Positions 33,651 to 42,934 of a stretch of DNA of 64,000 nucleotides are shown one piece after another (within the stretch, counting starts at the first letter, position 1; the number at the start of each line of letters is the position of its first letter). The notes beneath the pieces are model-generated. The model saw only the letters and a list, made by a program, of their open reading frames with translations. It was not told the origin of the DNA and ran no database searches. The translations under genes and the position numbers were made by a program. The stretch is from Telluribacter humicola (GTDB taxonomy: Bacteria; Bacteroidota; Bacteroidia; Cytophagales; Spirosomataceae): contig NZ_JAFIQT010000002.1 of NCBI RefSeq assembly GCF_017355935.1, forward strand, positions 926,433 through 990,432, written 5' to 3'.

Positions 33651-34673
33651 ATGTTAGAACGACAGGTTTACCGAATGCCCAAAGCCGGATCGATCCAGAA
33701 CTTGAAGCTGGTCCGGGAAGAGCTTGGGCCGCCCGCTGTCGATGAAGTGTGTGTGCAGGTGGAGGCCATCGGCCTTAACTTCGCCGACATCTTTGCCATG
33801 CAAGGGCTCTATAGTGCTACTCCCCAAGGCTCTTTCATCCCGGGTTTGGAGTTTGCCGGAGTGATCACTGCCGTTGGGGCCCATGTACAGGAGTGGAAGG
33901 TAGGTGACAGAGTCATGGGAGCTACAAAGTTCGGCGGCTACGTTTCGCACATCAATAGTCACCATCGCTACGTCATAGGCCTGCCGGAAGGGTGGAGCTT
34001 CGAAGAAGGGGCCGGGTTTCTGGTTCAGGGGCTTACTGCCTACTATGCCCTTACCGAACTTGGTAATCTTAAGAAAGGCATGACCGTGCTGATCCATAGC
34101 GCGGCCGGTGGAGTAGGTATACTGGCTAATCGGATCTGCAAAAAGTACGATGCCTATACCATAGGTACCGTAGGTCAGGCGGGGAAAGTAGATTTTCTGC
34201 GTCAGGAAGAAGCCTACGATGATGTCATTCTTAGAGATGATGATTTTTATGAAAAGCTGGTGAGTGCTCTGAACGACCGCCCTCTGAACCTGATCATGGA
34301 ATGCATCGGTGGAAAAGTACTAATGCAGGGCTGGAAAGCCATGGCTCCCATGGGGCGAATGGTCGTCTATGGTAATGCCAGCTTTACCACGCATGGCTCC
34401 AGGCCAAATTACCCCAGGCTCTACTGGCGGTTCCTACGGCGTCCCCAGATTGATCCCCTGCGCCTGCCCACCCAAAACAAATCTCTCATGGGGTTCAACC
34501 TCATCTACCTCTACGAACAAACAGATCTGATGCACGAGTTGCTGAATGGTCTGCAGGCTCTGCAACTACGTCCACAGTACGTAGGGCATGTCTTTAGTTT
34601 TAACCAGATGTACGAAGCAATCCACCTGTTCCAACAGGGGAAAACCGTAGGTAAGGTAGTGGTAAAAATCTAA
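33651..34673 (+). CDS. Zinc-free medium-chain dehydrogenase (quinone oxidoreductase/VAT-1-like)
   Basis: A 340-residue NADPH-dependent reductase. It has the GroES-like N-terminal domain (VEAIGLNFADIFAMQGLYSATP, PGLEFAGVITAVG), the cofactor motif SAAGGVGILANRI and the substrate domain GPLG-like MAPMGRMVVYGNA. The catalytic-zinc Cys of alcohol dehydrogenases is missing, as in quinone oxidoreductases. The electron acceptor is unknown. Single gene following the bestrophin gene on the same strand (95-bp gap). Confidence 0.88.
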   Translation: MLERQVYRMPKAGSIQNLKLVREELGPPAVDEVCVQVEAIGLNFADIFAMQGLYSATPQGSFIPGLEFAGVITAVGAHVQEWKVGDRVMGATKFGGYVSHINSHHRYVIGLPEGWSFEEGAGFLVQGLTAYYALTELGNLKKGMTVLIHSAAGGVGILANRICKKYDAYTIGTVGQAGKVDFLRQEEAYDDVILRDDDFYEKLVSALNDRPLNLIMECIGGKVLMQGWKAMAPMGRMVVYGNASFTTHGSRPNYPRLYWRFLRRPQIDPLRLPTQNKSLMGFNLIYLYEQTDLMHELLNGLQALQLRPQYVGHVFSFNQMYEAIHLFQQGKTVGKVVVKI

Positions 34674-34893
34674 GACAATCGCCTGAACTTAATCTCTTAC
34701 TTTGTGAAGTTAACTATCTAATGTTAAAAGTTAATAAAAAAACTTCTCTTGCAATCCCTGTTTTAAAATTTTTGGCACGATTCGTGTTAGGTTTGCAGTA
34801 TAGTACTAGCGCGGGCTGAAAGAATGGTGAAAGTTTGCTAATACTCTGGTAGTTGTCCTTTTGATAATCTGTAAACATGAGCGGGTTTGTCCA

Positions 34894-35292
34894 ATGAATA
34901 GTCAACCTTCCTATGCTACCATGACTGATAACCTTACTGCTGATCAGAAAGACCAGGTCCTTAGCTATTGTATAGACATAGCGGATGAAAATCGCCAGGT
35001 GGAACTGTACCTTGATGATCTGCAGGATATAGTACCGGTAGATGAGCACTACCTGTTCAAAGCCTTGAATGAATTCAGAGCCTTAGGACTCATAGCTGAA
35101 AGAATCCAGATCCTTGGACTTGGAGCAAGAACTTCTCCCATCGCTTTTACCCTAAGTGAACTGGCCTTGCAATTTGATAAGGAAGGCGGATTTAATAAAT
35201 CTTCTCAGCAGGGTACAGGTTTAGAGCAGAAAAGGGTGGAGCATCAGAATAATTCTAAGGTAGGTGCCTTTTTGTTGGGGCTGATTGCTTAG
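34894..35292 (+). CDS. Hypothetical protein
   Basis: A 132-residue frame (MNSQPSYATMTDNLTADQ...) with an amphipathic, acidic N-terminal part and a hydrophobic last segment (VGAFLLGLIA). The frame is open upstream to a TTG at 34861, but the ATG at 34894 (or a second at 34921) is more likely. The middle (DEHYLFKALNEFRALGLIAERIQILGLGARTSP) looks like a winged-helix DNA-binding turn. I recognise no family and the function is unknown. Confidence 0.65.
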   Translation: MNSQPSYATMTDNLTADQKDQVLSYCIDIADENRQVELYLDDLQDIVPVDEHYLFKALNEFRALGLIAERIQILGLGARTSPIAFTLSELALQFDKEGGFNKSSQQGTGLEQKRVEHQNNSKVGAFLLGLIA

Positions 35293-35426
35293 GTACTCTT
35301 GATGGTGTAGCCTTTGGCAAAAGTTTTCTAATTAGACGATCGAATCAAATTGTAAAGTCATTATAGATATAAATACCTCCTCTTAATGTGAAATGTATAG
35401 TACCTATTAATTAAGGTAGTATACAG

Positions 35427-35469
35427 ACAGGAAGGCCCCGCCAAGTATGCGTTGGTAGGGCCTTCCTGT
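35427..35469. terminator. Bidirectional terminator between convergent genes
   Basis: A 12-bp perfect stem (ACAGGAAGGCCC at 35427-35438 with its complement at 35458-35469), further pairing inside (CCAA with TTGG), between the ends of the gene at 34894 and the gene at 35484. Confidence 0.75.
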
Positions 35470-35483
35470 TTGTATTGATATGA

Positions 35484-35870
35484 TTACTGAACTGTTACAA
35501 CCCGAGTCGGCGCTACCACGGGAGTGGAGGTTGACAGGCTGAGCGTACGGCTCTGTGTAGTGGTTCCGTCAGTGATCAGCAGTTTATAAGTACCATCCTG
35601 CAACTGATTTAATTCAAAGCGTGCGCGGTAGTTGATCTTCTTTTTGCCTACAATCTCTTCGGCCAGGATATCTCCCTTTTCGTTTACCAATTTGATCTGC
35701 ACCTTGCTGCCTTCCTGCTTCTCTACGGCTACGTGTAGTTGCTTGGTCATGGTAGAAGTATACACTGATGAGTCAAAGATTGGGCTCTTTTCCGGACCTA
35801 CTGTGGTGGCATTAGCGATAGTAGCGGTCAGGGTAAGCAGAGCGAATACAGAAGTCATCATCTTTTTCAT
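35484..35870 (-). CDS. Small secreted protein, DUF3244-like beta-sandwich
   Basis: A 128-residue exported protein: signal peptide MKKMMTSVFALLTLTATIANA, then a Thr/Val-rich beta-sandwich with IKLVNEKGDILAEE and FELNQLQDGTYKLLITDG, the pattern of DUF3244 and of T9SS sorting-like folds that add strand-rich modules. No lipobox is seen. Abundant promoter-proximal A+T suggests its own transcript. Function is unknown. Confidence 0.78.
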   Translation of the reverse strand: MKKMMTSVFALLTLTATIANATTVGPEKSPIFDSSVYTSTMTKQLHVAVEKQEGSKVQIKLVNEKGDILAEEIVGKKKINYRARFELNQLQDGTYKLLITDGTTTQSRTLSLSTSTPVVAPTRVVTVQ

Positions 35871-36066
35871 GGCTATTAAGTTGTAAGAGTGGCTAAGTGT
35901 TTGTTTGGTGCCTTTCGGCTTGTTTGATGATTCAAAGGTATAGCCGTTATCATCCTCATGAAATATAAGACTTGCTCAATTGGTTAAAAGAGTGGATGAA
36001 ATCTACATTTCTGATGATGAAGGTTTACTTTACTTCTATGGATCGAAGGCTACAATTCATCGTATA

Positions 36067-36104
36067 GATAATAAAAAAGCCTCCTTGGAGGCTTTTTTAT
36101 TATC
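36067..36104. terminator. Terminator of mnmE
   Basis: A near-perfect 18-bp inverted repeat (GATAATAAAAAAGCCTCC paired with its complement, 36067-36084 and 36087-36104) with a T run on both strands, just 3' of the minus-strand mnmE stop. Confidence 0.85.
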
Positions 36105-36120
36105 TGATTGTATAGAAGTT

Positions 36121-37470
36121 TTACTTACCAATACAAAACTTCGAAAAGATATTCGCCAGCAGGTCGTCATTAACGATCGTTCCGGTGATTTCGCCGAGGT
36201 GGTGGAGGGCCAGGCGGATGTCCTGAGCCAGGAAGTCACCGGTGATGCCCATATCCAATCCATTTAGTACATCCTCTAGGGCGTTCTGGGTTTTGACCAG
36301 GTGCTCGTAGTGTCGCAGGTTCGTGACGACGGTATCAGATGCCGCCTGCTTTTGTACCTGAGCAACGAGGGTATCTTTTAGTTCTTCGAGTCCTAGGTGG
36401 GATTGGGCAGAGATAGGGAGAGCATCATCCATGAGTCGGAGCTCTGACACATCTACCTTATTCTGCACCCATAGTACCCTTTTATCTACGGGCAGGCTCT
36501 CGGCCAGTACTTGTATATCGGCAAAGGTCTCGGGACTATCGAATAGTAGTAGTACGATGTCTGCCTTCTCCATAGCCTTACGTGAACGCTCAATACCCAT
36601 TGACTCTACCAGGTCCTGCGTTTCGCGGATACCAGCGGTGTCAATAAAGCGGAATTTAAGACCATTAAGTACCATGGTATCTTCTATGACGTCACGGGTA
36701 GTTCCGGCTATGCTGGTCACTATGGCCTTCTCTTCGTTGAGCAGGGCGTTGAGCAGGGTGGATTTCCCCACATTGGGCGAACCAATAATGGCTACCGGTA
36801 CTCCGTCTTTGATAGCGTTACCGTAGTCAAAAGATTCAATGAGCGGAGCTATAGTCTTTTGTAGGGATTGGATCAGGTTGCGAAGGTCATCGCGCTGGGC
36901 AAACTCTACGTCCTCTTCGCCAAAATCCAGTTCCAGCTCGACTAGCGAAGCAAAGTGAATGAGTTCTTCGCGTAGTGACGCCAGCTTTTTCGAGAAGCCA
37001 CCACGTAGTTGATTCAGAGCGGTACGGTGGCTGGCCTCAGAGTCGGCGGCTATAAGATCGGCCACAGCTTCAGCCTGTACCAGGTCAAACTGACCATTTA
37101 GGAAAGCCCGTTGGGTAAACTCACCCGGACGAGCTACGCGGGCGCCCTGCTTGACGAGGAGCTTAATGATCTGCCGGATGATATAGTCAGAGCCGTGGCA
37201 GGAGATCTCGATGGCATCTTCGCGGGTAAAGGAGCGGGGCGTCCGGAATACCGTGACCAGTACATCATCGACTAGTGTACTTCCATCGCGGATTGTACCA
37301 AAGTGTACCGTGTGGCTTTCGGCCTGAGTGAGGTCTTTCCCTTTAAAAATAGTATTAACTATATCAATCGCTCCCTGCCCGGATACCCGGATGACAGCAA
37401 TGGCTCCCACACCGGAGGGGGTGGCCAGGGCGCAGATGGCTTCCTGTTGAAATACGGTTGGCTGATTCAT
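36121..37470 (-). CDS. mnmE: tRNA uridine-5-carboxymethylaminomethyl modification GTPase
   Basis: A 449-residue cytoplasmic GTPase that with MnmG builds the cmnm5 group on U34 of tRNAs. It has the N-terminal tetrahydrofolate domain (SGVGAIAVIRVSGQGAI, TREDAIEISCHGS), the helical domain, a G domain with GSPNVGKST, TSIAGTTRD, DTAGIRET and NKVD, and ends in the family's invariant C-terminus FCIGK. MnmG is not in this window. The gene is divergent from the histidine phosphatase gene. Confidence 0.97.
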   Translation of the reverse strand: MNQPTVFQQEAICALATPSGVGAIAVIRVSGQGAIDIVNTIFKGKDLTQAESHTVHFGTIRDGSTLVDDVLVTVFRTPRSFTREDAIEISCHGSDYIIRQIIKLLVKQGARVARPGEFTQRAFLNGQFDLVQAEAVADLIAADSEASHRTALNQLRGGFSKKLASLREELIHFASLVELELDFGEEDVEFAQRDDLRNLIQSLQKTIAPLIESFDYGNAIKDGVPVAIIGSPNVGKSTLLNALLNEEKAIVTSIAGTTRDVIEDTMVLNGLKFRFIDTAGIRETQDLVESMGIERSRKAMEKADIVLLLFDSPETFADIQVLAESLPVDKRVLWVQNKVDVSELRLMDDALPISAQSHLGLEELKDTLVAQVQKQAASDTVVTNLRHYEHLVKTQNALEDVLNGLDMGITGDFLAQDIRLALHHLGEITGTIVNDDLLANIFSKFCIGK

Positions 37471-37542
37471 GGTGCAAAGATGCTACTCTGCTAGGTTTTT
37501 GTTAGTACTATTGTAGTTATCTACCATACAAAGCTAGTTTAT

Positions 37543-38061
37543 ATGAAATTCATTCCCCTTCGCTTCACCTTATTTGTCACGGTACTGCTACTACTGGCTG
37601 GTTGTTCGACCACCCGGATCTACCTGATCAGACATGCCGAAAAAGGACAGACACCTCCCAACGATCCTCCACTCTCTGCTCAGGGACAACAGCGGGCCCA
37701 GGCGCTGGCCGATTCGCTCAGTAACAAAGATATTGTTGCTATTTATTCCACCAATACCCTGCGTACCCGCTCTACGGCTGAGCCCCTGGCTAAGAAGTTG
37801 GATATTCCGATTCGCCCCTACAGCCCTGATACACTCTGGGAAACAGCCCGACACCTAATGAAGATCAAGGACGGTAACGCGCTTGTAATCGGGCATAGCA
37901 ACACGATACTGCCCCTGCTGGATCAGTTTCCGGTTATGCACACCGAGAAAGAAATCCCAGAAAGTGCCTATGGAAATCTGTATATAGTAAATGTAAAGCG
38001 ACGTTTCCTGCTACCCAACAGCATTACTCTAACAAAAACCAGGGTAGGGGCTACTAATTAA
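37543..38061 (+). CDS. Histidine-phosphatase-superfamily lipoprotein
   Basis: A 172-residue exported phosphatase or mutase-like enzyme. Signal peptide and lipobox (LLLAGC, Cys21) are followed by YLIRHAEKG, where His31 is the phospho-accepting His, STNTLRTRSTAEPLA and ALVIGHSNTILPLLD with the second His. It is a SixA/phosphoglycerate-mutase-like domain, and the substrate is unknown. It converges with the MpaB-like gene with only a 4-bp gap. Confidence 0.9.
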   Translation: MKFIPLRFTLFVTVLLLLAGCSTTRIYLIRHAEKGQTPPNDPPLSAQGQQRAQALADSLSNKDIVAIYSTNTLRTRSTAEPLAKKLDIPIRPYSPDTLWETARHLMKIKDGNALVIGHSNTILPLLDQFPVMHTEKEIPESAYGNLYIVNVKRRFLLPNSITLTKTRVGATN

Positions 38062-38065
38062 CAGC

Positions 38066-39103
38066 TTAGCGCCAGTACTTCTCCATAACGGCTGAATTGG
38101 GTCGTTGCAGGGTGAGGAGCTGCGGGAAGATGGGGATCTGGAATACCATCTTGAGAAAACGGTCTTCCCACTCCACCTTGGGTACTTCCAGCAGGTCGGC
38201 GATTTCATCTCCCAGGAAGAATCGCATCTGAGCCGCCGGTAGATTACTCAGTGAAGGCTGGGGAGTCTGTTGTTCCATGGTTTGCAGCAGGGCCCGGGTC
38301 AGTCCTGTTCCCGCTTCGGAGGGGCGGAACTGCCTGCGAGCGATAGCCCGGTCCAGATGGTAGGCTTCCAGCAGATTATCGGGTAAGGCTTCTTTTTGGA
38401 CTCCCAGCATTTGTCCTACTGTATTCCAGAAGTACAGGTACGCTTCCTCATCGGCTTCCGAGATAGATAGGTTGAGCTTGCGCAGCCCCCGGATTATGAT
38501 GTAGGAGAAAGATAGATTGGTGCCTACCATGTCCTCCTGACATATAGGGTATCCCCAGTCTTCATTCCAGCGCCCACTCTGCAGGGTATACCACCTTACA
38601 GCCGCATGTAACAATCTGATCTTGGCGATGCGGATGAAGTTACGGCCGTAGGTCCAGTCCTTTTCTTGCATAACGCCAAACACAAAAGCTCCCGTCTCTT
38701 CCAGACGCTGGTATGTCATGGACTTGATCCGTTCCGATATCCAGAGTACCTGGGCTCCGTTGGCCCCGGCGTAACAGTAGGGCAGCGAGTAGGTACCCAG
38801 CAGGAGGGAGATCAGGCGGTAATGTTGCCAGAAAAAAGCGATACCTTTGTTAAACTTTTGTAAGTCAGTAGCATTAGGTAGGGCCATTTGCTGGCTGATA
38901 AATTCCTTAACGGCGACAGATTGCTCCTCAAGACCCAGTAGTTCGTAGTTGGTCAGGTACTTCATGAGGCTCCCTACGGCTTGGTGCCCTCCCTGTTCGG
39001 CTATCTGCTGAATAGCTCTATCCGCAGCAGGATCACCCATCTGGCGGAGCGGATCGAGGAAAAGGTCCGGGAAAGATCGGCTGGTTTTGATAACTTTGGG
39101 CAT
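38066..39103 (-). CDS. MpaB/rubber-oxygenase family (DUF2236) protein
   Basis: A 345-residue protein of the latex-clearing/ER-bound oxygenase family (DUF2236), probably haem b-binding. Seen: MGDPAADRAIQQIAEQGGHQAVGSLMKYL, the conserved RLLHAAVRWY with the His of the family and NEDWGYPICQEDMVGTNLSFSYIII. No signal peptide is evident. The physiological substrate is unknown in most bacterial members. Confidence 0.85.
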   Translation of the reverse strand: MPKVIKTSRSFPDLFLDPLRQMGDPAADRAIQQIAEQGGHQAVGSLMKYLTNYELLGLEEQSVAVKEFISQQMALPNATDLQKFNKGIAFFWQHYRLISLLLGTYSLPYCYAGANGAQVLWISERIKSMTYQRLEETGAFVFGVMQEKDWTYGRNFIRIAKIRLLHAAVRWYTLQSGRWNEDWGYPICQEDMVGTNLSFSYIIIRGLRKLNLSISEADEEAYLYFWNTVGQMLGVQKEALPDNLLEAYHLDRAIARRQFRPSEAGTGLTRALLQTMEQQTPQPSLSNLPAAQMRFFLGDEIADLLEVPKVEWEDRFLKMVFQIPIFPQLLTLQRPNSAVMEKYWR

Positions 39104-39206
39104 TCTTAAGGCAAGGTTATATACCTATGAAACCAGCCGTTGAAAAATTTAGTTTTATACCGATAGTAACCATAGAACATATCACTCCTCAGTGAGCCAT
39201 TTTCGC

Positions 39207-39851
39207 ATGAATACCGCAGAGAACTTTGAACCGTTGATCATCGAAATCCAAACCACTCAGCTCCCGGTCATGGAGGCTTTTTATACCTTACAGGGCGAAG
39301 GCTCCCACAGTGGTAAGGCTGCCTACTTTATCCGTTTGGGCGGGTGTGATGTAGGCTGTCACTGGTGCGATGTGAAAGAATCGTGGGATGCGGACGTTCA
39401 TCCAAAATATTCAGTAGAAAGTATAGTCGAAGGGGCGCTACGTTACCCCGGCCGACTGGCAGTCATAACCGGTGGCGAGCCCCTGATGTACAACCTCGAC
39501 GAACTTACCGGACAACTACAGAAGGCAGGTTTCAAGACCAATATCGAGACTTCTGGAGCCCACCCTGTAAGCGGGAGTTGGGACTGGGTGTGTTTTTCGC
39601 CCAAGAAGTTCAAAGCTCCCCACGAGAGTATTTATGCGGCGGCCAACGAGCTCAAAGTAATCATCTATAACACCAGTGATTTTGCATTTGCCGAAGAGCA
39701 CGCCTCCCGGGTATCGGAGGATTGCGTACTGCTGTTACAGCCCGAGTGGAGCCGTACGGAGCGGGTACTTCCGCATATAATTGAGTACATCAAATGCAAT
39801 CCGAGGTGGCAAATGTCGTTACAGACCCACAAGTACATGAATATTCCCTGA
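39207..39851 (+). CDS. queE: 7-carboxy-7-deazaguanine synthase
   Basis: A 214-residue radical SAM enzyme of queuosine/7-deazaguanine biosynthesis that converts 6-carboxy-tetrahydropterin to 7-carboxy-7-deazaguanine. The cluster motif is C-x3-C-x2-C at Cys47, Cys51 and Cys54 (GGCDVGCHWCDVKESWD), with EAFYTLQGEGSHSGKAAYFIRLGG before it and AVITGGEPLMY and NIETSGA after it. A GTG at 39192 is in frame upstream, but the ATG at 39207 fits better. Its stop TGA overlaps the ATG of the next gene by one base (TGATG). No queC/queD genes are in the window. Confidence 0.94.
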   Translation: MNTAENFEPLIIEIQTTQLPVMEAFYTLQGEGSHSGKAAYFIRLGGCDVGCHWCDVKESWDADVHPKYSVESIVEGALRYPGRLAVITGGEPLMYNLDELTGQLQKAGFKTNIETSGAHPVSGSWDWVCFSPKKFKAPHESIYAAANELKVIIYNTSDFAFAEEHASRVSEDCVLLLQPEWSRTERVLPHIIEYIKCNPRWQMSLQTHKYMNIP

Positions 39852-41752
39852 TGCGATACCTTATACGATTTGCCTTTCTGTTGTGTTTGTTAGGGGCCGT
39901 ACCCCTGCAGGCACAGGACATCGTGCTATCCAGGCGCGCCCGTGATGTCTATGAAAATGCCAAAAAGGCATGGCAGGAACGTAAACTGGATCAGGCACTT
40001 GTCTTTTACCAAAAACTCGTCGAGCTGGAGCCTTCCATCCCGGAGGCGCATATCCGACTGGGACAGCTTTACGATTGGCAGCGCAATGCCAGCCAGACAC
40101 GTTACCACTATCAGCGGGTAGTAACACTGTTGCCGGGTTCCACCGAATCGGTACCGGCCTACCAGTGGCTGGGTAGAGATGCCTTCCAGCGCGCCAGCTA
40201 CGACTCATCGCTATTGTATTACGAAAAGCTTCTACCGCTCTACCCGGAGCGATCCAATCCGGCCCAGATAACCCGGCGAATGATCGCTTCGGCCCGGTTT
40301 GCGCAGGAAGCCATTAAAAACCCACTACCTATTCGCAAGCGCTCGCTGGGAGATACAGTCAATTTCCTGGGGCTGCAGTTTTTTCCGGTATTGACGGCTG
40401 ACAAAGAAACTCTAATCTTCACCGGACTTACGCCCGAGCGCGATGAGAACATGTACATCAGCAAGCGCCAGGGTACCGGATGGACGGAGCCACAGGAGCT
40501 GTCCAAAAATATCAACTCCCGCAACAACGAAGGTACCTGCTCCATATCGGCCGACGGCCGTACCCTCGTCTTTACCGCCTGTAACCGGACAGATGGCTAC
40601 GGAGGATGTGATCTGTACATAGCTGTAAAGGAGGGTGATGAGTGGCGTTCGCCCAAAAATCTGGGCGCGACCGTAAATAGCCGCCACTGGGAGTCACAAC
40701 CCTCGCTCTCGGCCGATGGCCGTACGCTCTACTTCGCTACGGATCGGCCGGATGGAGTAGGGAAGTCGGATATTTGGAAGACCGACCGGACCGCTGATGG
40801 GGAATGGTCAAAGCCTCAGAACCTGGGACCATCTATCAATACCCCCGAAGATGATAACGCTCCTTTTATTCATGCCAATGGCCGCACCCTATTCTATGCT
40901 TCCAGTGGATTGATAGGGATGGGAGGGCTGGATATATACCTGTCGCAGCGTACCGATACACTCTGGTCCGAGCCGGTCAATATCGGCTACCCCATTAATA
41001 CTGTTGCCGATCAGGTAGGATTATATATCACTTCTGACGGCAAAGAGGCCTTCTATACCGACGACCGTACTGAAAACGGCCGCCGCCGTTCGCACCTGTA
41101 TACTTTCCGGGTGCCGGATACCCTACTTACAAAGTTCAAGCCTACCCGCTACGCCAAGGGTAAAGTATTCGATAAGCAGACCCAAAAGCCCCTGGCGGCT
41201 ACCATCCGTCTCTACGACCTCCGTACCCAGCGGCAGATCTCAGAGTTTTCGTCCCAGGCGGCAACGGGCGAGTACCTGGCTGTACTGAACCAGGACAGCG
41301 ACTATTCCTTTTACGTAGAGAAGGATGGGTACCTGTTTAAAAGCCTCTCCTTTACACTGACAGATTCGCTTACGGCCCTACAACTCGACATCCCCCTCGA
41401 GCCTATATTAAAGGATAGGGTAGAGGTACTCAGCAATATCTTCTTCGCCACCGGGGCGCATACCCTGGATGATAAGTCGAAGGTAGAGCTCGACAAGCTG
41501 GCCGAGTTTCTGTCCAGGAATCACAAACTCCGCATTGAAATAGCCGGCCATACCGACGACGTGGGTTCCGATAAGGATAACCTCGATCTTTCACGCCAGC
41601 GTGCGCAGTCGGTAGTAAGCTATCTGACCGGAGCCGGCATCAAGGCCGATCGTCTTACTGCTATCGGCTACGGTGAAACCCGCCCCAAAGTACCTAATAT
41701 AAGTGAGGAAAACCGCCAGCAGAACCGGCGTATCGAATGGCGCGTACTGTGA
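39851..41752 (+). CDS. Outer-membrane OmpA-family protein with TPR and PD40 beta-propeller
   Basis: A 633-residue exported protein. From the ATG at 39851 (MRYLIRFAFLLCLLGAVPLQAQ, a signal peptide; the frame opens further upstream, inside queE, but that part is not likely used), tetratricopeptide repeats (about 25-130), a five-unit PD40/WD40-like beta-propeller (about 190-430; repeats with SADGRTLVFTA-type turns), a carboxypeptidase-regulatory-like strand domain, and a C-terminal OmpA peptidoglycan-binding domain (FFATGAHTLDDKSKVELDKL..., ending IEWRVL). This layout is common in Bacteroidota, as in gliding/T9SS-related PorE-like proteins, and tethers the outer membrane to the wall. It is translationally coupled to queE by a 1-base overlap. 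Confidence 0.9.
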   Translation: MRYLIRFAFLLCLLGAVPLQAQDIVLSRRARDVYENAKKAWQERKLDQALVFYQKLVELEPSIPEAHIRLGQLYDWQRNASQTRYHYQRVVTLLPGSTESVPAYQWLGRDAFQRASYDSSLLYYEKLLPLYPERSNPAQITRRMIASARFAQEAIKNPLPIRKRSLGDTVNFLGLQFFPVLTADKETLIFTGLTPERDENMYISKRQGTGWTEPQELSKNINSRNNEGTCSISADGRTLVFTACNRTDGYGGCDLYIAVKEGDEWRSPKNLGATVNSRHWESQPSLSADGRTLYFATDRPDGVGKSDIWKTDRTADGEWSKPQNLGPSINTPEDDNAPFIHANGRTLFYASSGLIGMGGLDIYLSQRTDTLWSEPVNIGYPINTVADQVGLYITSDGKEAFYTDDRTENGRRRSHLYTFRVPDTLLTKFKPTRYAKGKVFDKQTQKPLAATIRLYDLRTQRQISEFSSQAATGEYLAVLNQDSDYSFYVEKDGYLFKSLSFTLTDSLTALQLDIPLEPILKDRVEVLSNIFFATGAHTLDDKSKVELDKLAEFLSRNHKLRIEIAGHTDDVGSDKDNLDLSRQRAQSVVSYLTGAGIKADRLTAIGYGETRPKVPNISEENRQQNRRIEWRVL

Positions 41753-41851
41753 TCTCTTTGCGTTTTTAGGCGAAATGTTGCACTTTTGTAAATGACTTCG
41801 TGTTCCTCTATCAGAAACATTTATTGCAAAGAATATTTATAGTTTTCTACC

Positions 41852-42808
41852 ATGTTATTCGAAAAAGTTGATTGCCTGATCATCGGATCAGGTCCCGCCG
41901 GATATACCGCCGCTATATATGCTTCCCGTGCTGGTTTAAAGCCAGTCTTGTACCAGGGACCCCAGCCTGGTGGTCAGCTGACCATTACTACAGATGTAGA
42001 AAACTACCCCGGCTATCCCGAAGGAGTGGGTGGTCCTGAAATGATGATGGACTTCGAAAAGCAGGCTCGTCGTTTCGGAGCGGATATCCGGTATGGTTTG
42101 GCTACTGCCGTTGACTTCTCTTCGTATCCCCACAAAGTAATCATTGATGAGCAGAAAGGCATTGAAGCCGGTGCGGTCATTATCTCTACCGGAGCTTCGG
42201 CCAAGTGGCTGGGTCTTAAGGCTGAGCAGCGCCTCAATGGCAAAGGGGTATCAGCCTGTGCTGTCTGTGACGGTTTCTTCTTCCGTGGACAGGATGTAGT
42301 CGTAGTGGGGGCTGGTGATACCGCCGCCGAAGAAGCCAGCTACCTGTCAAAGCTGTGCCGTAAGGTATACCTGTTGGTACGTCGTGACGAAATGCGTGCT
42401 TCCAAGATCATGCAGAAGCGGGTATTAACTTCACATAATATTGAAGTACTGTGGAATACCGAAACGGTAGATCTGATCGGTGAAAATGAGCTGGAAGGTG
42501 TCAGGGTAATCAACAATAAAACGGGACAGGAAACCGTATTAAATGTTACCGGATTTTTCGTAGCGATTGGCCATAAGCCTAACACCGAAATATTCAAGGA
42601 CTACCTGGATTTGGACGAGGCTGGTTATATCAATACCATCAAAGGAAGCACCCGTACCAACATCGAAGGCGTATTCGCGTGTGGTGATGCGCAGGATAAC
42701 GTATACCGTCAGGCTATAACTGCCGCCGGTACAGGTTGTATGGCAGCGTTGGATGCAGAGCGTTTCCTGGCTGAGAAAGCTGTTTACGAAGAAGAACAGG
42801 AATTTTAA
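41852..42808 (+). CDS. trxB: Thioredoxin-disulfide reductase
   Basis: A 318-residue NADPH- and FAD-dependent enzyme that keeps thioredoxin reduced. FAD motif IGSGPAGYTAAIYASRAGL (11-29), redox CAVC at Cys136 and Cys139 (SACAVCDGFFFRGQDVVVVGAGDTAAEEA), NADPH motif following it, and the FAD-binding end GVFACGDAQDNVYRQAITAAGTGCMAALDAE. Length and motifs are normal. A terminator follows. Confidence 0.97.
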   Translation: MLFEKVDCLIIGSGPAGYTAAIYASRAGLKPVLYQGPQPGGQLTITTDVENYPGYPEGVGGPEMMMDFEKQARRFGADIRYGLATAVDFSSYPHKVIIDEQKGIEAGAVIISTGASAKWLGLKAEQRLNGKGVSACAVCDGFFFRGQDVVVVGAGDTAAEEASYLSKLCRKVYLLVRRDEMRASKIMQKRVLTSHNIEVLWNTETVDLIGENELEGVRVINNKTGQETVLNVTGFFVAIGHKPNTEIFKDYLDLDEAGYINTIKGSTRTNIEGVFACGDAQDNVYRQAITAAGTGCMAALDAERFLAEKAVYEEEQEF

Positions 42809-42843
42809 AAATAGAGCGGATTGTGTGATCCGGGAGCTAGTAA

Positions 42844-42871
42844 AGAAAATGTGCAGCAATGCACATTTTCT
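42844..42871 (+). terminator. Terminator of trxB
   Basis: A 12-bp perfect stem (42844-42855 with 42860-42871) closed by a GCAA tetraloop. The arms contain A and T tracts, so it ends in T on both strands. Confidence 0.75.
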
Positions 42872-42934
42872 GGTATAATTAGTGCACCTCTATTTCGTAT
42901 TTAGAGAACTCTTCTACTGATTAGTGACAATAAC

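Noticed and set aside
34714..35049. 111-residue minus-strand frame overlapping the gene at 34894-35292
   Set aside because: Poor composition, and the plus-strand frame reads as a better protein.
35980..36267. 95-residue plus-strand frame across the mnmE end
   Set aside because: It runs through the mnmE terminator and over the mnmE coding region; an artefact of the palindrome.
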